Source: Rivibacter subsaxonicus (lineage in GTDB: Bacteria > Pseudomonadota > Gammaproteobacteria > Burkholderiales > Burkholderiaceae_C). Taken from it: a DNA stretch of 64,000 bases. The stretch spans positions 62,001-126,000 of the forward strand of contig NZ_SHKP01000007.1 in assembly GCF_004217215.1 (NCBI RefSeq). Reading direction: 5' to 3'. Made by a program: the position numbers and the translations under genes. How positions within the stretch are numbered: the first letter of the stretch is position 1; every line of letters begins with the position of its first letter. Of the stretch, positions 55,366 to 64,000 are shown in pieces. The notes below the pieces were generated by a model, which saw only the letters and a list, made by a program, of their open reading frames with translations, was not told the origin of the DNA and did not search any database.

Positions 55366-57111
55366 ATGAAAGCCTCCCAGTTCCTCGTCTCGACCCTCAA
55401 GGAAGCACCCGCCGACGCCGAGGTCGCCAGCCACAAGCTGATGATGCGCGCCGGCATGATCAAGCGGCTCGGCGCCGGCATCTACAACTACATGCCGATG
55501 GGCCTGCGCGTGATCCGCAAGGTCGAAGCCATCATCCGCGAGGAGATGGTGCGCGCCGGCGCGATCGAGCTGCTGATGCCGGTGGTGCAGCCGGCCGAGC
55601 TTTGGCAGGAGTCGGGCCGCTTCCAGGCCTACGGTCCCGAACTGCTGCGCGTGAAGGACCGCCACGACCGCGACTTCATCATCCAGCCGACCAGCGAAGA
55701 GGTCGTCACCGACATCGCGCGCCAGGAACTGCGCAGCTACAAGCAGCTGCCGAAGAACTTCTTCCACATCCAGACCAAGTTCCGCGACGAACGCCGGCCG
55801 CGCTTCGGCATCATGCGCGGGCGCGAGTTCACGATGAAGGACGCCTACTCCTTCGACCGTGACAAGGCCGCCGCGCTGAAGAGCTACGACACGATGTACG
55901 CGGCCTACTGCCGCATCTTCGATCGCTTCGGCCTGCAGTACCGCGCGGTGGCGGCCGACACCGGCGCCATCGGCGGTGACGCCTCGCATGAATTCCAGGT
56001 CATCGCCGACACCGGCGAAGACGCGCTGGTGTACTGCCCGAGCAGCGACTACGCCGCCAACATCGAGCTGGCCGAGGCGCTGCCGCTGATCGCGCGGCGC
56101 GGCGCGCCCGCCCAGGCGATGGCGAAGACGCCGACCCCGGGCAAGAGCACCTGCGCCGACGTCGCCACCTTGCTCGGCCTGCCGCTGGCGCGCACCGTCA
56201 AGTCGCTGGTGCTCGCCACCGACGAGATCGGCGAGTCGGGCGACGTGCTCAAGACCACCGTCTGGCTGCTGCTGGTGCGCGGCGACCACGACCTCAACGA
56301 GATCAAGGCCGGCAAGGTCGAGGGGCTCAAGTCGGGCTTCCGCTTCGCGACCGGCGCCGAGATCGAGAGCCATTTCGGCTGCAAGCCGGGCTACCTGGGA
56401 CCGATCGGTCTGAAGCTGCCGGTCAAGATCGTCGCCGACCGCACCGTCGCCAACATGAGCGACTTCGTCTGCGGCGCCAACGAGATCGACTTCCACTTCA
56501 CCGGCGTCAACTGGGGCCGCGACCTGCCCGAGCCCGACCTGATCGAAGACATCCGCAACGTGGTCGAAGGCGACCCGAGCCCGGATGGCAAGGGCGTGCT
56601 CGCGATCCAGCGCGGCATCGAGGTCGGCCATGTGTTCTACCTCGGCACCAAGTACAGCGAGGCGATGAACGCCAACTACCTGGACGAGACCGGCAAGCCG
56701 CGGCTGATGGAGATGGGCTGCTACGGCATCGGCGTCACGCGCATCCTGGGCGCGGCGATCGAGCAGAACAACGACGCTCGCGGGATCATCTGGCCGGCCG
56801 CGATCGCGCCGTTCGCGGTGGTCATCTGCCCGATCGGCTACGACCGCAGCGCCGAGGTCAAGGCCAGTGCCGATGCGCTCTATGCCGAACTTCAGTCGCT
56901 CGGCATCGACGCGCTCCTCGACGACCGCGGCGAGCGCCCCGGCGCGATGTTCGCCGACTGGGAACTGATCGGCGTTCCGCAGCGAGTCGTGATCTCGGAT
57001 CGCGGTCTCAAGGAAGGCCAGGTCGAGTTGCAGGGTCGGCGCGAGGCCGAGGCCGCCTCGGTGGCCCGTGCCGACGTGGTGGCCCGGCTCAGGGATCGGC
57101 TCGGCCTGTGA
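55366..57111 (+). CDS. proS: Prolyl-tRNA synthetase (bacterial type)
   Basis: Class II synthetase. ATG 55366 ([20 protein letters not shown]) gives 581 residues, the normal length; an ATG 51 nt upstream is less likely. Motif 1 to 3 regions are visible ([48 protein letters not shown]). The Ala-tRNA editing domain lies between motifs 2 and 3. The stop overlaps the next GTG start. Upstream, 55238-55255 carries GAATTC twice in a shared rppH/proS promoter region. Confidence 0.97.
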   Translation: MKASQFLVSTLKEAPADAEVASHKLMMRAGMIKRLGAGIYNYMPMGLRVIRKVEAIIREEMVRAGAIELLMPVVQPAELWQESGRFQAYGPELLRVKDRHDRDFIIQPTSEEVVTDIARQELRSYKQLPKNFFHIQTKFRDERRPRFGIMRGREFTMKDAYSFDRDKAAALKSYDTMYAAYCRIFDRFGLQYRAVAADTGAIGGDASHEFQVIADTGEDALVYCPSSDYAANIELAEALPLIARRGAPAQAMAKTPTPGKSTCADVATLLGLPLARTVKSLVLATDEIGESGDVLKTTVWLLLVRGDHDLNEIKAGKVEGLKSGFRFATGAEIESHFGCKPGYLGPIGLKLPVKIVADRTVANMSDFVCGANEIDFHFTGVNWGRDLPEPDLIEDIRNVVEGDPSPDGKGVLAIQRGIEVGHVFYLGTKYSEAMNANYLDETGKPRLMEMGCYGIGVTRILGAAIEQNNDARGIIWPAAIAPFAVVICPIGYDRSAEVKASADALYAELQSLGIDALLDDRGERPGAMFADWELIGVPQRVVISDRGLKEGQVELQGRREAEAASVARADVVARLRDRLGL

Positions 57112-57737
57112 GCATGCTGGGCCGGCGCTCGCTGATCGTCGCCGGTGGCGCGGGGCTCGCGCTGGCCGGCTTGCCGCGCCTGGCACTGGCCGGCGGCCAG
57201 GTCGAGGAGCCGCTGGCCGACTCGGTGCGCGGTGCGCTGCGGATGGCGGTGGCCAACGGCGCACCGCCGCGGCCCGAGTTCGCGAGCACTGAAGAGCGCC
57301 TGGTCTACCTGCGCTGGCTGACGGCCAGCAGCGAGAAGCTCGCGCGCCGCAAGCCGGATTTCGACACCCGGCGCGAGTTCCTGAACACCCTCTGGTACGA
57401 GAGCAAGCGCGCCGGCCTCGAGCCCAACCTGGTGCTGGGACTGGTCCAGGTCGAGAGCGGCTTTCGCAAGTTCGCCATCAGCAGCGTCGGCGCACGCGGC
57501 TACATGCAGATCATGCCGTTCTGGAGCCGGCTGATCGGCGATGGCGATGCCAGCCGGCTGTTCCACATGCAGACCAACCTGCGCTTCGGCTGCGTGATCC
57601 TGCGCCACTACCTCGACCGCGAGCGCGGCGACCTGTTCCTCGCGCTCGGCCGCTACAACGGTAGCCGCGGCCGGGCGGAGTATCCGAACGCGGTGTTTGC
57701 GTCGCGCAAGCAGTGGGAGAGCGGCGCGCGCGCCTGA
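57108..57737 (+). CDS. Lytic transglycosylase (SLT domain)
   Basis: 209 residues from GTG 57108 (GTGA overlap with proS); ATG 57114 is the alternative. A signal peptide with twin Arg-like start ([20 protein letters not shown]) is followed by a helical linker and an SLT domain. The catalytic Glu is in [20 protein letters not shown], then YMQIMPFW and GRYNGSRGR. It cleaves peptidoglycan to anhydromuramyl products in the periplasm. It ends 7 nt from the convergent receptor gene. Confidence 0.9.
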   Translation: MSMLGRRSLIVAGGAGLALAGLPRLALAGGQVEEPLADSVRGALRMAVANGAPPRPEFASTEERLVYLRWLTASSEKLARRKPDFDTRREFLNTLWYESKRAGLEPNLVLGLVQVESGFRKFAISSVGARGYMQIMPFWSRLIGDGDASRLFHMQTNLRFGCVILRHYLDRERGDLFLALGRYNGSRGRAEYPNAVFASRKQWESGARA

Positions 57738-57744
57738 GCCGGCG

Positions 57745-60378
57745 TCAGCGCCACGCGTACTTCACGCCCAAGGTCCAGGTGCGCCCCAGCGGGCTCGCGT
57801 AGAGCGGGTCATAGCCGAGCTGGAAGTTTGCCCCCGAGTTGGTGAATGGCGGATCGCGGTCGAGCAGGTTCTGCACCCCGAGCGTGAGGGTCAGCGCCGG
57901 GGTCGGCGCGTAGCCCAACTGGGCATCCCAGTTGACGTACGAGCTGACGCGCCGGGTCGATCCGTCCGGCAGCGGTCTCTCATCGCGATAGCCGCGCCGG
58001 TAGCGCTGCGAGAGCGTGCCCTTCCAAGCTCCGAGGTCCAGCCCCATGCTCAGCACATGCTGCCAGCGCGGCACGACGCGGCCGATCAGGTCGATCACCT
58101 GGCCGGCGACGATCTCCTGCCGCGCCCGTCGCACATAGCTGCCGTCGAACTGCGCTGATGCGCGGCCGAGTGGCGTCGACACCGGCGCGCTGGCCAGATG
58201 CAGATCGGTGCCCTCCACGCGCCAGGTGCCCAGGTTCTGGTTGATCAGCAGGACCTGCTCGATCGGCCCCGGCAGCGCCGGGAACGCCGGGTCCACCGGA
58301 CCGCGCACCACGTTGCTGCCCTCGTAGCCCGGGATGTTGTAGATCACGTCCTCCTCGGTGAGCGTGCCGATGATGTCGCTGATGCGGATCGACCAGATGT
58401 CGAGCGACGCCTGCCAGCCGGGTGAAGGCTCGAGGACGATGCCGAGGTTGGTCTGCGTGGAGCGCTGTGGCTGCAGCGCCGGATTGCCGCCGCCCACCAC
58501 CCGCCACTCGGGCTGACAGTCGGCGGGCTGGCCAGTGACCGGGCAGCGCACCGGGTCGGTCACCGGCGGTTCGGCGAAAAAGTAGTCGTTGAGGCTGGAA
58601 GTCTGTTCGGTGTACAACTCGGGCAGCGACGGGGCGCGAAAACCCCGCCCCGCCGAGGCGCGCAGCAGGCCCCAGGCCGCCGGCTGCCAGCGCAGCGCCA
58701 GCTTCGGGCTGAAGTTGGAGCCGAAATCTGAGTAGTGGTCCAGCCGCGCCGCGGCCTGAAGCTCGAGGCCGGTCAACACCGGCGCTAGCAGTTCGGCATA
58801 GAGCGCCTGCACGTTGCGCGAGCCGCTCTTCTCGCCCGACGGCCCCCCGCTGCCGGCCACCTCGTCGGTAATGACCGGCCGGCGATCGGTGAGCGTCTCG
58901 CGGCGCGCCTCGACACCGGTGGCCAGCGCGAGCATGCCGCCCGGCAGCGCCAGCAGCTCGCCGCTGGCGCGCAGGTCAGCCTCGACGCTGCGGCCACGCG
59001 CTTCGCGCGCCAGCCCCGTCAGCTCGGTACCGGCCAGCAGCGCGTCGCCTTCGGGTCCCGAGGCGCCGAAGGGGTTGACGAGCCCGGTCGCCAGTGCGGC
59101 CGACAACCGGCCGGCATCAACGAAGCCGCTCGCGTAGTGCTCCTGCGCGCGGCTCTGCTTGAACGAGAGCGCGCCGTCGAAGTCCCAGCCACCGCGGCGG
59201 CCGCGCGCCCCGACCAGCGCCCGCAGATTTTCCGAGTCCACCTCGTTGGTGCGCGAGCCCAGCGGCAGCGTGCGGTAGGCCAGTGGCAGGTTGCCCTGGA
59301 GGCCGAGTTCGGTGGGGTAGTAGGGGCTGCTGGCCGGCAGGAAGAAGCGCGAGCCGGTGCCCGATAGGTTAGCTATCGCCGACGACGGCGACGAGACAAA
59401 GCGCACCTCGCTGTCGGACCACAGCAGTTCGGTGTAGAGCTCTGCGCCGGAGCCCAGCGCGACGCTGGCACTGGCCAGCAGGTTGGCCTGGCGCGATGGC
59501 GCCACGAGGTTGAGCGTTTTCACGAAGTCGAAGCCGCAGGTGTCGGCCACCCCATTGCCATCGCTGTCGAAGGGCACGGTCAGGCTGGTACAGCCCGGTG
59601 CGGCGGGGTTGACGAGCGTTTGCCCGCCGCCGGGGGTGAACTGGCGAATGTTGGCCGGCCATGAATTGCCACTCAGCTGCACCAGGCCGAGCTCTGGTCG
59701 GTTGCCTGTGCTGGCGAAGGGGCGGTCGATGGCGGCGAGCCCGCGGGTGCGCTGCAGGTCGACGATCGCGAACGCGTTGTAGCCATCGGCGCCCAGGTCC
59801 CCGCGCCCGAAGGCCAGCGTCGCGCGGCCGCGCTCTGCGCCGCCGGCCTCCGGTGCGCGCGCGCTGAGGCCCAGCTCGGCGCCGGAGAAGTCCTTGCGGG
59901 TGACGAAGTTGATGACGCCACCGATCGCATCGCTGCCATAGAGCGCCGAGGCGCCGTCCTTGAGCACCTCGACACGCTCGATCGCCGCGAGCGGGATCAC
60001 GTGCAGGTCGACGCCGGGGCCGCTGATGCTGGTGAAGGCGTAGTTCGCCAGCCGCCGACCGTTGAGCAGCACCAGCGTCTCGCCGGTGCCCAGGCCGCGC
60101 AGCGAGGCGCTCGAGAGCCCCGGCGTGTCGGCTTCGCCGAGCCCGAGCGCCTCGGGGTGGCCGCCAGCGTTGGCCACGATGCGCTGCAGCAGTTCCTCGG
60201 CGTTCTGCGCGCCGCTGCGCTCGATCTGCTCGCGGCGGATGATCTGCACCGGCAGCGCGGTCTCGGCGTCGATGCGCGGCAGGCGCGAGCCAACCACCTC
60301 CACGCGCTCGAACTGGACCGGCTCCTGCGCGATGGCGCCGGTCGCGAGCAGGGCGAGGGCAAGCGGGTGGGGCCGCAT
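57745..60378 (-). CDS. TonB-dependent outer-membrane receptor
   Basis: 877 residues. A signal peptide (LALALLATGAIAQ) is followed by a TonB-box-like start (FERVEVVGSRLPRID), the plug (SSASLRGLGTGETLVLLNGR, VEVLKDGASALYGSDAIGGV) and a 22-strand barrel with LRASAGRGFRAPSLPELYTE and a C-terminal NLLDRDPP motif. The substrate is unknown: the plug and barrel resemble the large receptor group of oligotrophic proteobacteria used for carbohydrates or peptides as much as siderophores. It is the last gene of the LytS/LytTR operon, 9 nt after the regulator gene, so it may be regulated by that system. Confidence 0.92.
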   Translation of the reverse strand: MRPHPLALALLATGAIAQEPVQFERVEVVGSRLPRIDAETALPVQIIRREQIERSGAQNAEELLQRIVANAGGHPEALGLGEADTPGLSSASLRGLGTGETLVLLNGRRLANYAFTSISGPGVDLHVIPLAAIERVEVLKDGASALYGSDAIGGVINFVTRKDFSGAELGLSARAPEAGGAERGRATLAFGRGDLGADGYNAFAIVDLQRTRGLAAIDRPFASTGNRPELGLVQLSGNSWPANIRQFTPGGGQTLVNPAAPGCTSLTVPFDSDGNGVADTCGFDFVKTLNLVAPSRQANLLASASVALGSGAELYTELLWSDSEVRFVSSPSSAIANLSGTGSRFFLPASSPYYPTELGLQGNLPLAYRTLPLGSRTNEVDSENLRALVGARGRRGGWDFDGALSFKQSRAQEHYASGFVDAGRLSAALATGLVNPFGASGPEGDALLAGTELTGLAREARGRSVEADLRASGELLALPGGMLALATGVEARRETLTDRRPVITDEVAGSGGPSGEKSGSRNVQALYAELLAPVLTGLELQAAARLDHYSDFGSNFSPKLALRWQPAAWGLLRASAGRGFRAPSLPELYTEQTSSLNDYFFAEPPVTDPVRCPVTGQPADCQPEWRVVGGGNPALQPQRSTQTNLGIVLEPSPGWQASLDIWSIRISDIIGTLTEEDVIYNIPGYEGSNVVRGPVDPAFPALPGPIEQVLLINQNLGTWRVEGTDLHLASAPVSTPLGRASAQFDGSYVRRARQEIVAGQVIDLIGRVVPRWQHVLSMGLDLGAWKGTLSQRYRRGYRDERPLPDGSTRRVSSYVNWDAQLGYAPTPALTLTLGVQNLLDRDPPFTNSGANFQLGYDPLYASPLGRTWTLGVKYAWR

Positions 60379-60387
60379 CGCGTGGCC

Positions 60388-61131
60388 CTACATCTGGCGG
60401 AAGCGGTAGGCAAAGGGCTCGCTGACGGCGAGCGTCTCCTTGCGCTGCTTCAACTTCAACTCGAACTGGCCGCCGAGCTTGCGATGGGCCAGTGCGATCG
60501 CGTTGACGTTGACCACCACGCCGCGGTGCACGGGCCAGAACACCTCCGGGTCGAGCTCGTCCATCAACTCCTTGATCGATCTGCGGATCAGCGCCTCGGC
60601 GTCCGCCGTGACGACCAGCGTGTACTTGCTGTCGGCCTTGAAGTAGCAGACCTCGTCGGTGGTGATCAGGCGCACGTTCTGGCCGCTCGAGGCGTTGATC
60701 CAGCGCAGGAAGCCGCGCTTGGGCGCCTGCTCGCGCAGCACCTCGAGCAGGCCGTCCAGCTTGGCCGGAGCCGCATCGAGCCGCTCGCGCACCCGCGCAA
60801 TGGCCGCGGCCAGGCGTGCCGCGCTGAAGGGCTTCATCACGTAGTCGACCGCACCCTGCTCGAAGGCCGCAACCGCATGCTGGTTGTAGGCGGTGACGAA
60901 AACGATGTGGCAGCGCCCGCTGGCAGCGCGCGCGACCTCCAGCCCCGAGAGCCCGGGCATCTCGATGTCGAGGAACATCACCTGCGGCTTGCAGCGGCCG
61001 AGCGCGTCGAGCGCCTCGACGCCGTCTTCGGCCTCGGCGACGATGCGCAGGCCCGGCCACAGCCTGGTCAGGCTGTCCTTCAACTCGCCGCGCAGGAGCG
61101 GTTCGTCCTCGGCGATGACGGCATCGGTCAT
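60388..61131 (-). CDS. LytTR-type response regulator
   Basis: 247 residues: a receiver with Asp55 (VMFLDIEMPGLSG), acidic pocket AEDEP and Lys in YVMKPFSAARL, then a LytTR DNA-binding domain (VRLITTDEVCYFKADSKYTL ... FWPVHRGVVVNVNAIA). It binds direct-repeat promoters. The start overlaps the upstream sensor gene by 4 nt, and the TonB receptor gene follows 9 nt later. Confidence 0.93.
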   Translation of the reverse strand: MTDAVIAEDEPLLRGELKDSLTRLWPGLRIVAEAEDGVEALDALGRCKPQVMFLDIEMPGLSGLEVARAASGRCHIVFVTAYNQHAVAAFEQGAVDYVMKPFSAARLAAAIARVRERLDAAPAKLDGLLEVLREQAPKRGFLRWINASSGQNVRLITTDEVCYFKADSKYTLVVTADAEALIRRSIKELMDELDPEVFWPVHRGVVVNVNAIALAHRKLGGQFELKLKQRKETLAVSEPFAYRFRQM

Positions 61132-62255
61132 GGTGCGTCTCCTTGCGGGTCATCGTCGGCGCTTGCGCGCAGAAGCGGCAGCTCGATCGCGGCCCGGCTG
61201 CCGGCCGGCTGCGCCGGCCCGGCTTCGAACCGGGCCTGTTCGCCATAGAGCACGCGCAACCGCTCGTCGATCTGCTCCAGCAGCGCCACACCGGCGATGC
61301 CGGCGCCAAAGGCATCGTTGCCCGACAGCAGTTCGATGTGCAGCCGCGCGCCGGAGGCAGTCACGCCGATGCGCAGCCGCGGCCCGTTGGTGCCCGGCCG
61401 TGCCACCGCGTGCTGCACCAGCGGCAGCAGCACCAGCGCCGGCAGGCGCGCGCCCTGCGCCGCGGGCGCGGCGTCGATCTCGAAGCGCAGGCCGGGCAGC
61501 GAGCGGCCCATGATGTCGAGCCAGGCGCGCACCAGCTTCAGTTCCTGCCCGAGTTCCGAGGTCGACTCGCGCAGGTGCGGCAGCGCGGCGCGCAGGTACT
61601 CGATCAGGTCCTCCAGCATCGCGCCGGCCGCGCGCGCGTCGCTGCGATACAGGCCGCGGATGTGCGCCAGCGTGCCGAACAGGAACATCGGCTCGACGCG
61701 CGCCTGCAGTGCCTGCAGCTGCGACTCGAGGGTGCGCCGGCCGGCGACGGCGCGGGCGCGCTCGGCCTCCTGCTGGCGTCGGCGCGCCGCCAGCGCGGTG
61801 CGGCGCGTGACGTGGACGAAGGTGGCCAGCCCGCCGACCAGGATGCCGATGGCCATCTGACACAAGCGATAAAACTCTGGGTGGTGGGCTGGAAGCACGA
61901 CCTTGCTGCCCGGGAGCTCGAACGGCAAGCCCAGCGCCTCGCGCAACTCCCAGCCGAGCAACGCGCCGCCGATCGCCCCGAGCACCACCGCCATCGCATA
62001 GTTCGGCAGGCGCGGCGCGCCGCGGTCGACCGCCTCGTCGGCGATTACCACCGCGACCAGGATGACCAGGCCCATCACCGCGGTGGTAGTGAGAATGGCC
62101 ACCTTGGCGGTCGGCGACGCGCCCAAGGCCCCCCCGAAGCCCAGGCCGCCGATGAATACGAGCGGGGCCAGCATCGGCAGGGCAAAGGCCAGCGTGCGCG
62201 GGCTCAACCGTCGCGCGACCGCGGCCGGGAAGTCCAGCGCGGTGGAGGCGTTCAT
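61128..62255 (-). CDS. LytS-like sensor protein lacking the phosphoacceptor His and ATP motifs (pseudokinase 1)
   Basis: 375 residues with four N-terminal membrane helices (to about residue 150), then a His_kinase-like (LytS-type) cytoplasmic region. Where active members have EPHFLFNTL, this one reads EPMFLFGTL (Met190, Gly194). The N-box has VQHAV where the middle paralogue has VENSI, and no DxGxG box is present. The rest of the dimerisation helices (AALPHLRESTSELGQELKLV) is well kept and the frame is intact, so a scaffold or regulatory role is more likely than decay. Start and stop overlap both neighbours (ATGA). Confidence 0.88.
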   Translation of the reverse strand: MNASTALDFPAAVARRLSPRTLAFALPMLAPLVFIGGLGFGGALGASPTAKVAILTTTAVMGLVILVAVVIADEAVDRGAPRLPNYAMAVVLGAIGGALLGWELREALGLPFELPGSKVVLPAHHPEFYRLCQMAIGILVGGLATFVHVTRRTALAARRRQQEAERARAVAGRRTLESQLQALQARVEPMFLFGTLAHIRGLYRSDARAAGAMLEDLIEYLRAALPHLRESTSELGQELKLVRAWLDIMGRSLPGLRFEIDAAPAAQGARLPALVLLPLVQHAVARPGTNGPRLRIGVTASGARLHIELLSGNDAFGAGIAGVALLEQIDERLRVLYGEQARFEAGPAQPAGSRAAIELPLLRASADDDPQGDAP

Positions 62256-63397
62256 GGTGGCGTGGTCCCGGCCAGCGCCGGCAGACGGATCGTCGCCAGC
62301 AGGCCGTGCGGCTCGCGCGCGGCGAGCGTGAACTCGGCCGCGCTGCCGAACATCGCGGCCAGGCGGGCGCGGATGTTGGCCAGCCCGGTGCCGCCGCCGG
62401 CGGTGTCGTCACCGAAGCCGCGCCCGGTATCGGCCACCTCTAGCCGCAGCTTTCCGCCCTCCAGACGCGCGCCGACCTCGACCCGTCCGCCCTCGCGCTG
62501 CGGCGCCAGGCCATGCTTGATCGAGTTCTCGACCAGGGTCAGCAGCATCATCGGCGGCACCTCGAACTGCCGCAGCGCGGGCGCGATGTCGACCGAGTAG
62601 GTCAGCCGCCGCCCCATGCGCACCTGCTGCAGCTCAAAATAGGCCTCGAGCAGCTCGGCCTCGCGCGCCAGCGTCGAGTGCTCGTCGCGCATCGACGGCA
62701 ATGCGATCTGCAGGTAGTGCGTCAGGCGGTCGAGCATGCGCTCGCCGGCGGCGGCATCGGTCTCGTAGAGGCGCCGCACGTTGGCCAGCGTGTTGAACAG
62801 GAAATGCGGCTCGATCTGCGCCTCGAGCGTCTTGAGCCGCGCCTGCAGCGTCTGTTGCTCGAGTGTCGCGCGGTCGGCTTCGGCGGCGCGCATGGCCTCG
62901 AGGCTGCGCACTTGGGCGCGGTAGAACTCGCCCGCCGGCACCAGCAGCGCGGCGAGCAGGCCGTAGCGCAGGAACATGCCCCTGAATCCGTACGGCCAGA
63001 GCTCGTCGAGCGAATAGTCGTCGAATGCAACAAGGTAGAGGATGCGGCTCGCGGCCGCGGCGGCCGCGGCCAGCGCCACCGCCGCGACCAGCACCATGAC
63101 GCGCCGCATGCCGGAGTCCGGTCCGAGGCGGCGCACCGGCTCGATGATCGCCAGCATCAGCAGCACGTGCATCAACTGGGCCCAAAAGTCACCCCAGGCC
63201 ATGTCGGCCAACTCATGCAGCGGCGCTACTGCCTCGTCCAGGGAGGATTCCCGCAGGCGGCGGAACAGCACCCACAGGGCCACCACCGCCACCACGAAGC
63301 CCAAAGTCGGCGCCAGGTCGCGGGCGAGGGCGAGCGACCGCTGCCTGGATCTGGCGGCCCAGGAAGCCGCGCTTTCGGTGATGGTGGCGATGGTCAT
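62252..63397 (-). CDS. LytS-type sensor histidine kinase (catalytically complete)
   Basis: 381 residues with four membrane helices (about 30-160) and a coiled-coil linker, then the LytS-type kinase domain. Phosphoacceptor His198 is in AQIEPHFLFNTLANVRRLYE, the N-box Asn291 in LTLVENSIKHGLAP, and G-boxes are VADTGRGFGDD and GGGTGLANIRARL. It is the only one of the three consecutive sensors able to autophosphorylate by sequence, so it must supply phosphate to the LytTR regulator. It overlaps both flanking sensor genes by 4 nt. Confidence 0.92.
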   Translation of the reverse strand: MTIATITESAASWAARSRQRSLALARDLAPTLGFVVAVVALWVLFRRLRESSLDEAVAPLHELADMAWGDFWAQLMHVLLMLAIIEPVRRLGPDSGMRRVMVLVAAVALAAAAAAASRILYLVAFDDYSLDELWPYGFRGMFLRYGLLAALLVPAGEFYRAQVRSLEAMRAAEADRATLEQQTLQARLKTLEAQIEPHFLFNTLANVRRLYETDAAAGERMLDRLTHYLQIALPSMRDEHSTLAREAELLEAYFELQQVRMGRRLTYSVDIAPALRQFEVPPMMLLTLVENSIKHGLAPQREGGRVEVGARLEGGKLRLEVADTGRGFGDDTAGGGTGLANIRARLAAMFGSAAEFTLAAREPHGLLATIRLPALAGTTPP

Positions 63398-64000
63398 GCC
63401 GGGGCCTCCAGGGTTGGCGCCGCCAGCGGCTGCTCGCGCGGCAGGCTCAGGCGAACCATGCCGTCGGCCGCACCCTGCTCGACATCGAGCGTGGCCGCCT
63501 CGCCGTGGATCGCGCGCAGCCGATCATGGATCTGAGCGATCACCTGGCCGGCCTCAGCCGATGCGAAGGCAGGCCGACTCGCGCAAAGCTCCAGTACCAG
63601 CCTGCCGTCCGACGCAAAGGCACGCAAGCGCAGCACCCGCTGCTCGGCATTGCCGCCGCCGCCAACCGCGCACTGCACCAGCGGCAGCAGCACCAGCGCC
63701 GGCAGCGCCGCCGCGCGCACCGACGCGTCGACCTCCGACTCGAGCCGCCACGGCCGGTCGTCGCGGCCGACGATGTCGAGCCAGGCAGCGGCGAGCTTGA
63801 GCTCGCGCTCGACGACCGAGCTCGACTCGCGCAGATGCGGCAGCGCCGCCCTCAGGTAGTCGATCAGGTCGTCGATCATCCGGCTGGCCGCGGCGGTGTC
63901 GCGCAGGTACAGCCCACGAATGCGCTCGAGCGTGCCGAACAGGAACACCGGCTCGATCCGCGCCTGCAGCGCCTGCAGTTCCGATTCGAGCGTCACCCGC
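63394..64000 (-). CDS. LytS-like sensor protein, partial (pseudokinase 2)
   Basis: The C-terminal 200 or so residues of a sensor whose N-terminus lies beyond the window; the frame is still open at 64000. It is close to pseudokinase 1: EPVFLFGTLERIRGLYLRDT has Val (codon 63946-63948) in place of the phosphoacceptor His and Gly in place of Asn. The N-box region reads LLPLVQCAVGGGG, and no G-box is present. The 3' end overlaps the complete kinase gene (ATGA). Confidence 0.85.
   Translation of the reverse strand, partial: RVTLESELQALQARIEPVFLFGTLERIRGLYLRDTAAASRMIDDLIDYLRAALPHLRESSSVVERELKLAAAWLDIVGRDDRPWRLESEVDASVRAAALPALVLLPLVQCAVGGGGNAEQRVLRLRAFASDGRLVLELCASRPAFASAEAGQVIAQIHDRLRAIHGEAATLDVEQGAADGMVRLSLPREQPLAAPTLEAPA

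Noticed and set aside
61150-62412. 420-codon minus-strand frame overlapping pseudokinase 1
   Set aside because: Ala/Arg/Gly-rich shadow in another frame of the same strand; the LytS frame has membrane helices and coupled overlaps.

Overview
The window is a contiguous stretch of high-G+C chromosome with dense, strand-clustered operons. Gene content and order (ddl-ftsQ-ftsA-ftsZ; dusB-fis-purH-ruvC; pilB-pilC-pilD-coaE-zapD-yacG; ispB / rplU-rpmA-obgE-proB) are those of a betaproteobacterium of the order Burkholderiales. A PHA phasin, a type IV pilus assembly set and slmA downstream of argB fit a Rubrivivax/Methylibium/Piscinibacter-like lineage. The genus is an inference, not a measurement. 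No rRNA, CRISPR array, prophage or intact insertion sequence was seen. One tRNA gene (Pro, anticodon CGG) is present.

Layout. 0-4.5 kb: cell division operon ddl-ftsQ-ftsA-ftsZ, closed by a terminator-like hairpin. 4.7-10.9 kb: a lower-G+C orphan gene, then a tightly overlapping envelope-glycan operon (GT9 transferase, GtrA flippase-like protein, GT39/ArnT-like transferase, sialidase-like BNR protein, membrane protein) lying between ftsZ and lpxC. 10.9-12.7 kb: lpxC, a small membrane protein and a lipoprotein. 12.8-19.5 kb (minus): dusB-fis-purH-ruvC with an acyltransferase and a divergent CdsA-like protein inserted before ruvC, followed by a subtilisin-like peptidase without a signal peptide. 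19.6-20.6 kb: a YqaA/DedA-type membrane protein and a GNAT acetyltransferase.

20.7-29.7 kb is an accessory cluster: a periplasmic-sensing histidine kinase whose N-terminus is split off by a frameshift, a FixJ/NarL-type regulator, a single-domain receiver, a bile-acid-symporter-family transporter, a formylglycine-generating enzyme, a DUF202 membrane protein, a cytoplasmic-looking arylsulfatase with an intact CxAxR site, a DUF1622 membrane protein, an outer-membrane barrel and a barrel remnant. A 23-bp motif recurs three times here and may be the regulator's operator. 29.7-34.4 kb: lipid-related genes (patatin-like lipase, PHA phasin, two-domain fatty acyl-CoA reductase) with a 277-bp MITE-like element. 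34.4-37.7 kb (minus): a metal-handling cluster (DmeF-like efflux, MerT-like and MerP-like proteins, outer-membrane protein, CusF-like protein, Cys-rich protein). 37.7-43.2 kb: argB, an EF-Tu-like orphan, a Dph6-like ligase, a HAD nucleotidase, slmA, pdeM, a DUF815 ATPase and mutT. 43.3-49.5 kb (minus): a small hypothetical gene, yacG, zapD, coaE, pilD, pilC, pilB and tRNA-Pro. 49.6-57.7 kb: ispB, rplU-rpmA-obgE-proB, an EamA transporter, rppH, proS and a lytic transglycosylase.

57.7-64 kb (minus) is one operon of three consecutive LytS-type sensor proteins, a LytTR response regulator and a TonB-dependent receptor. Two of the three sensors have lost both the phosphoacceptor histidine and the ATP-binding motifs, and only the middle one looks catalytic. 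This, a 109-bp repeat that fills two unrelated intercistronic gaps exactly, and the sulfatase cluster with its repeated motif are the most unusual items in the window.
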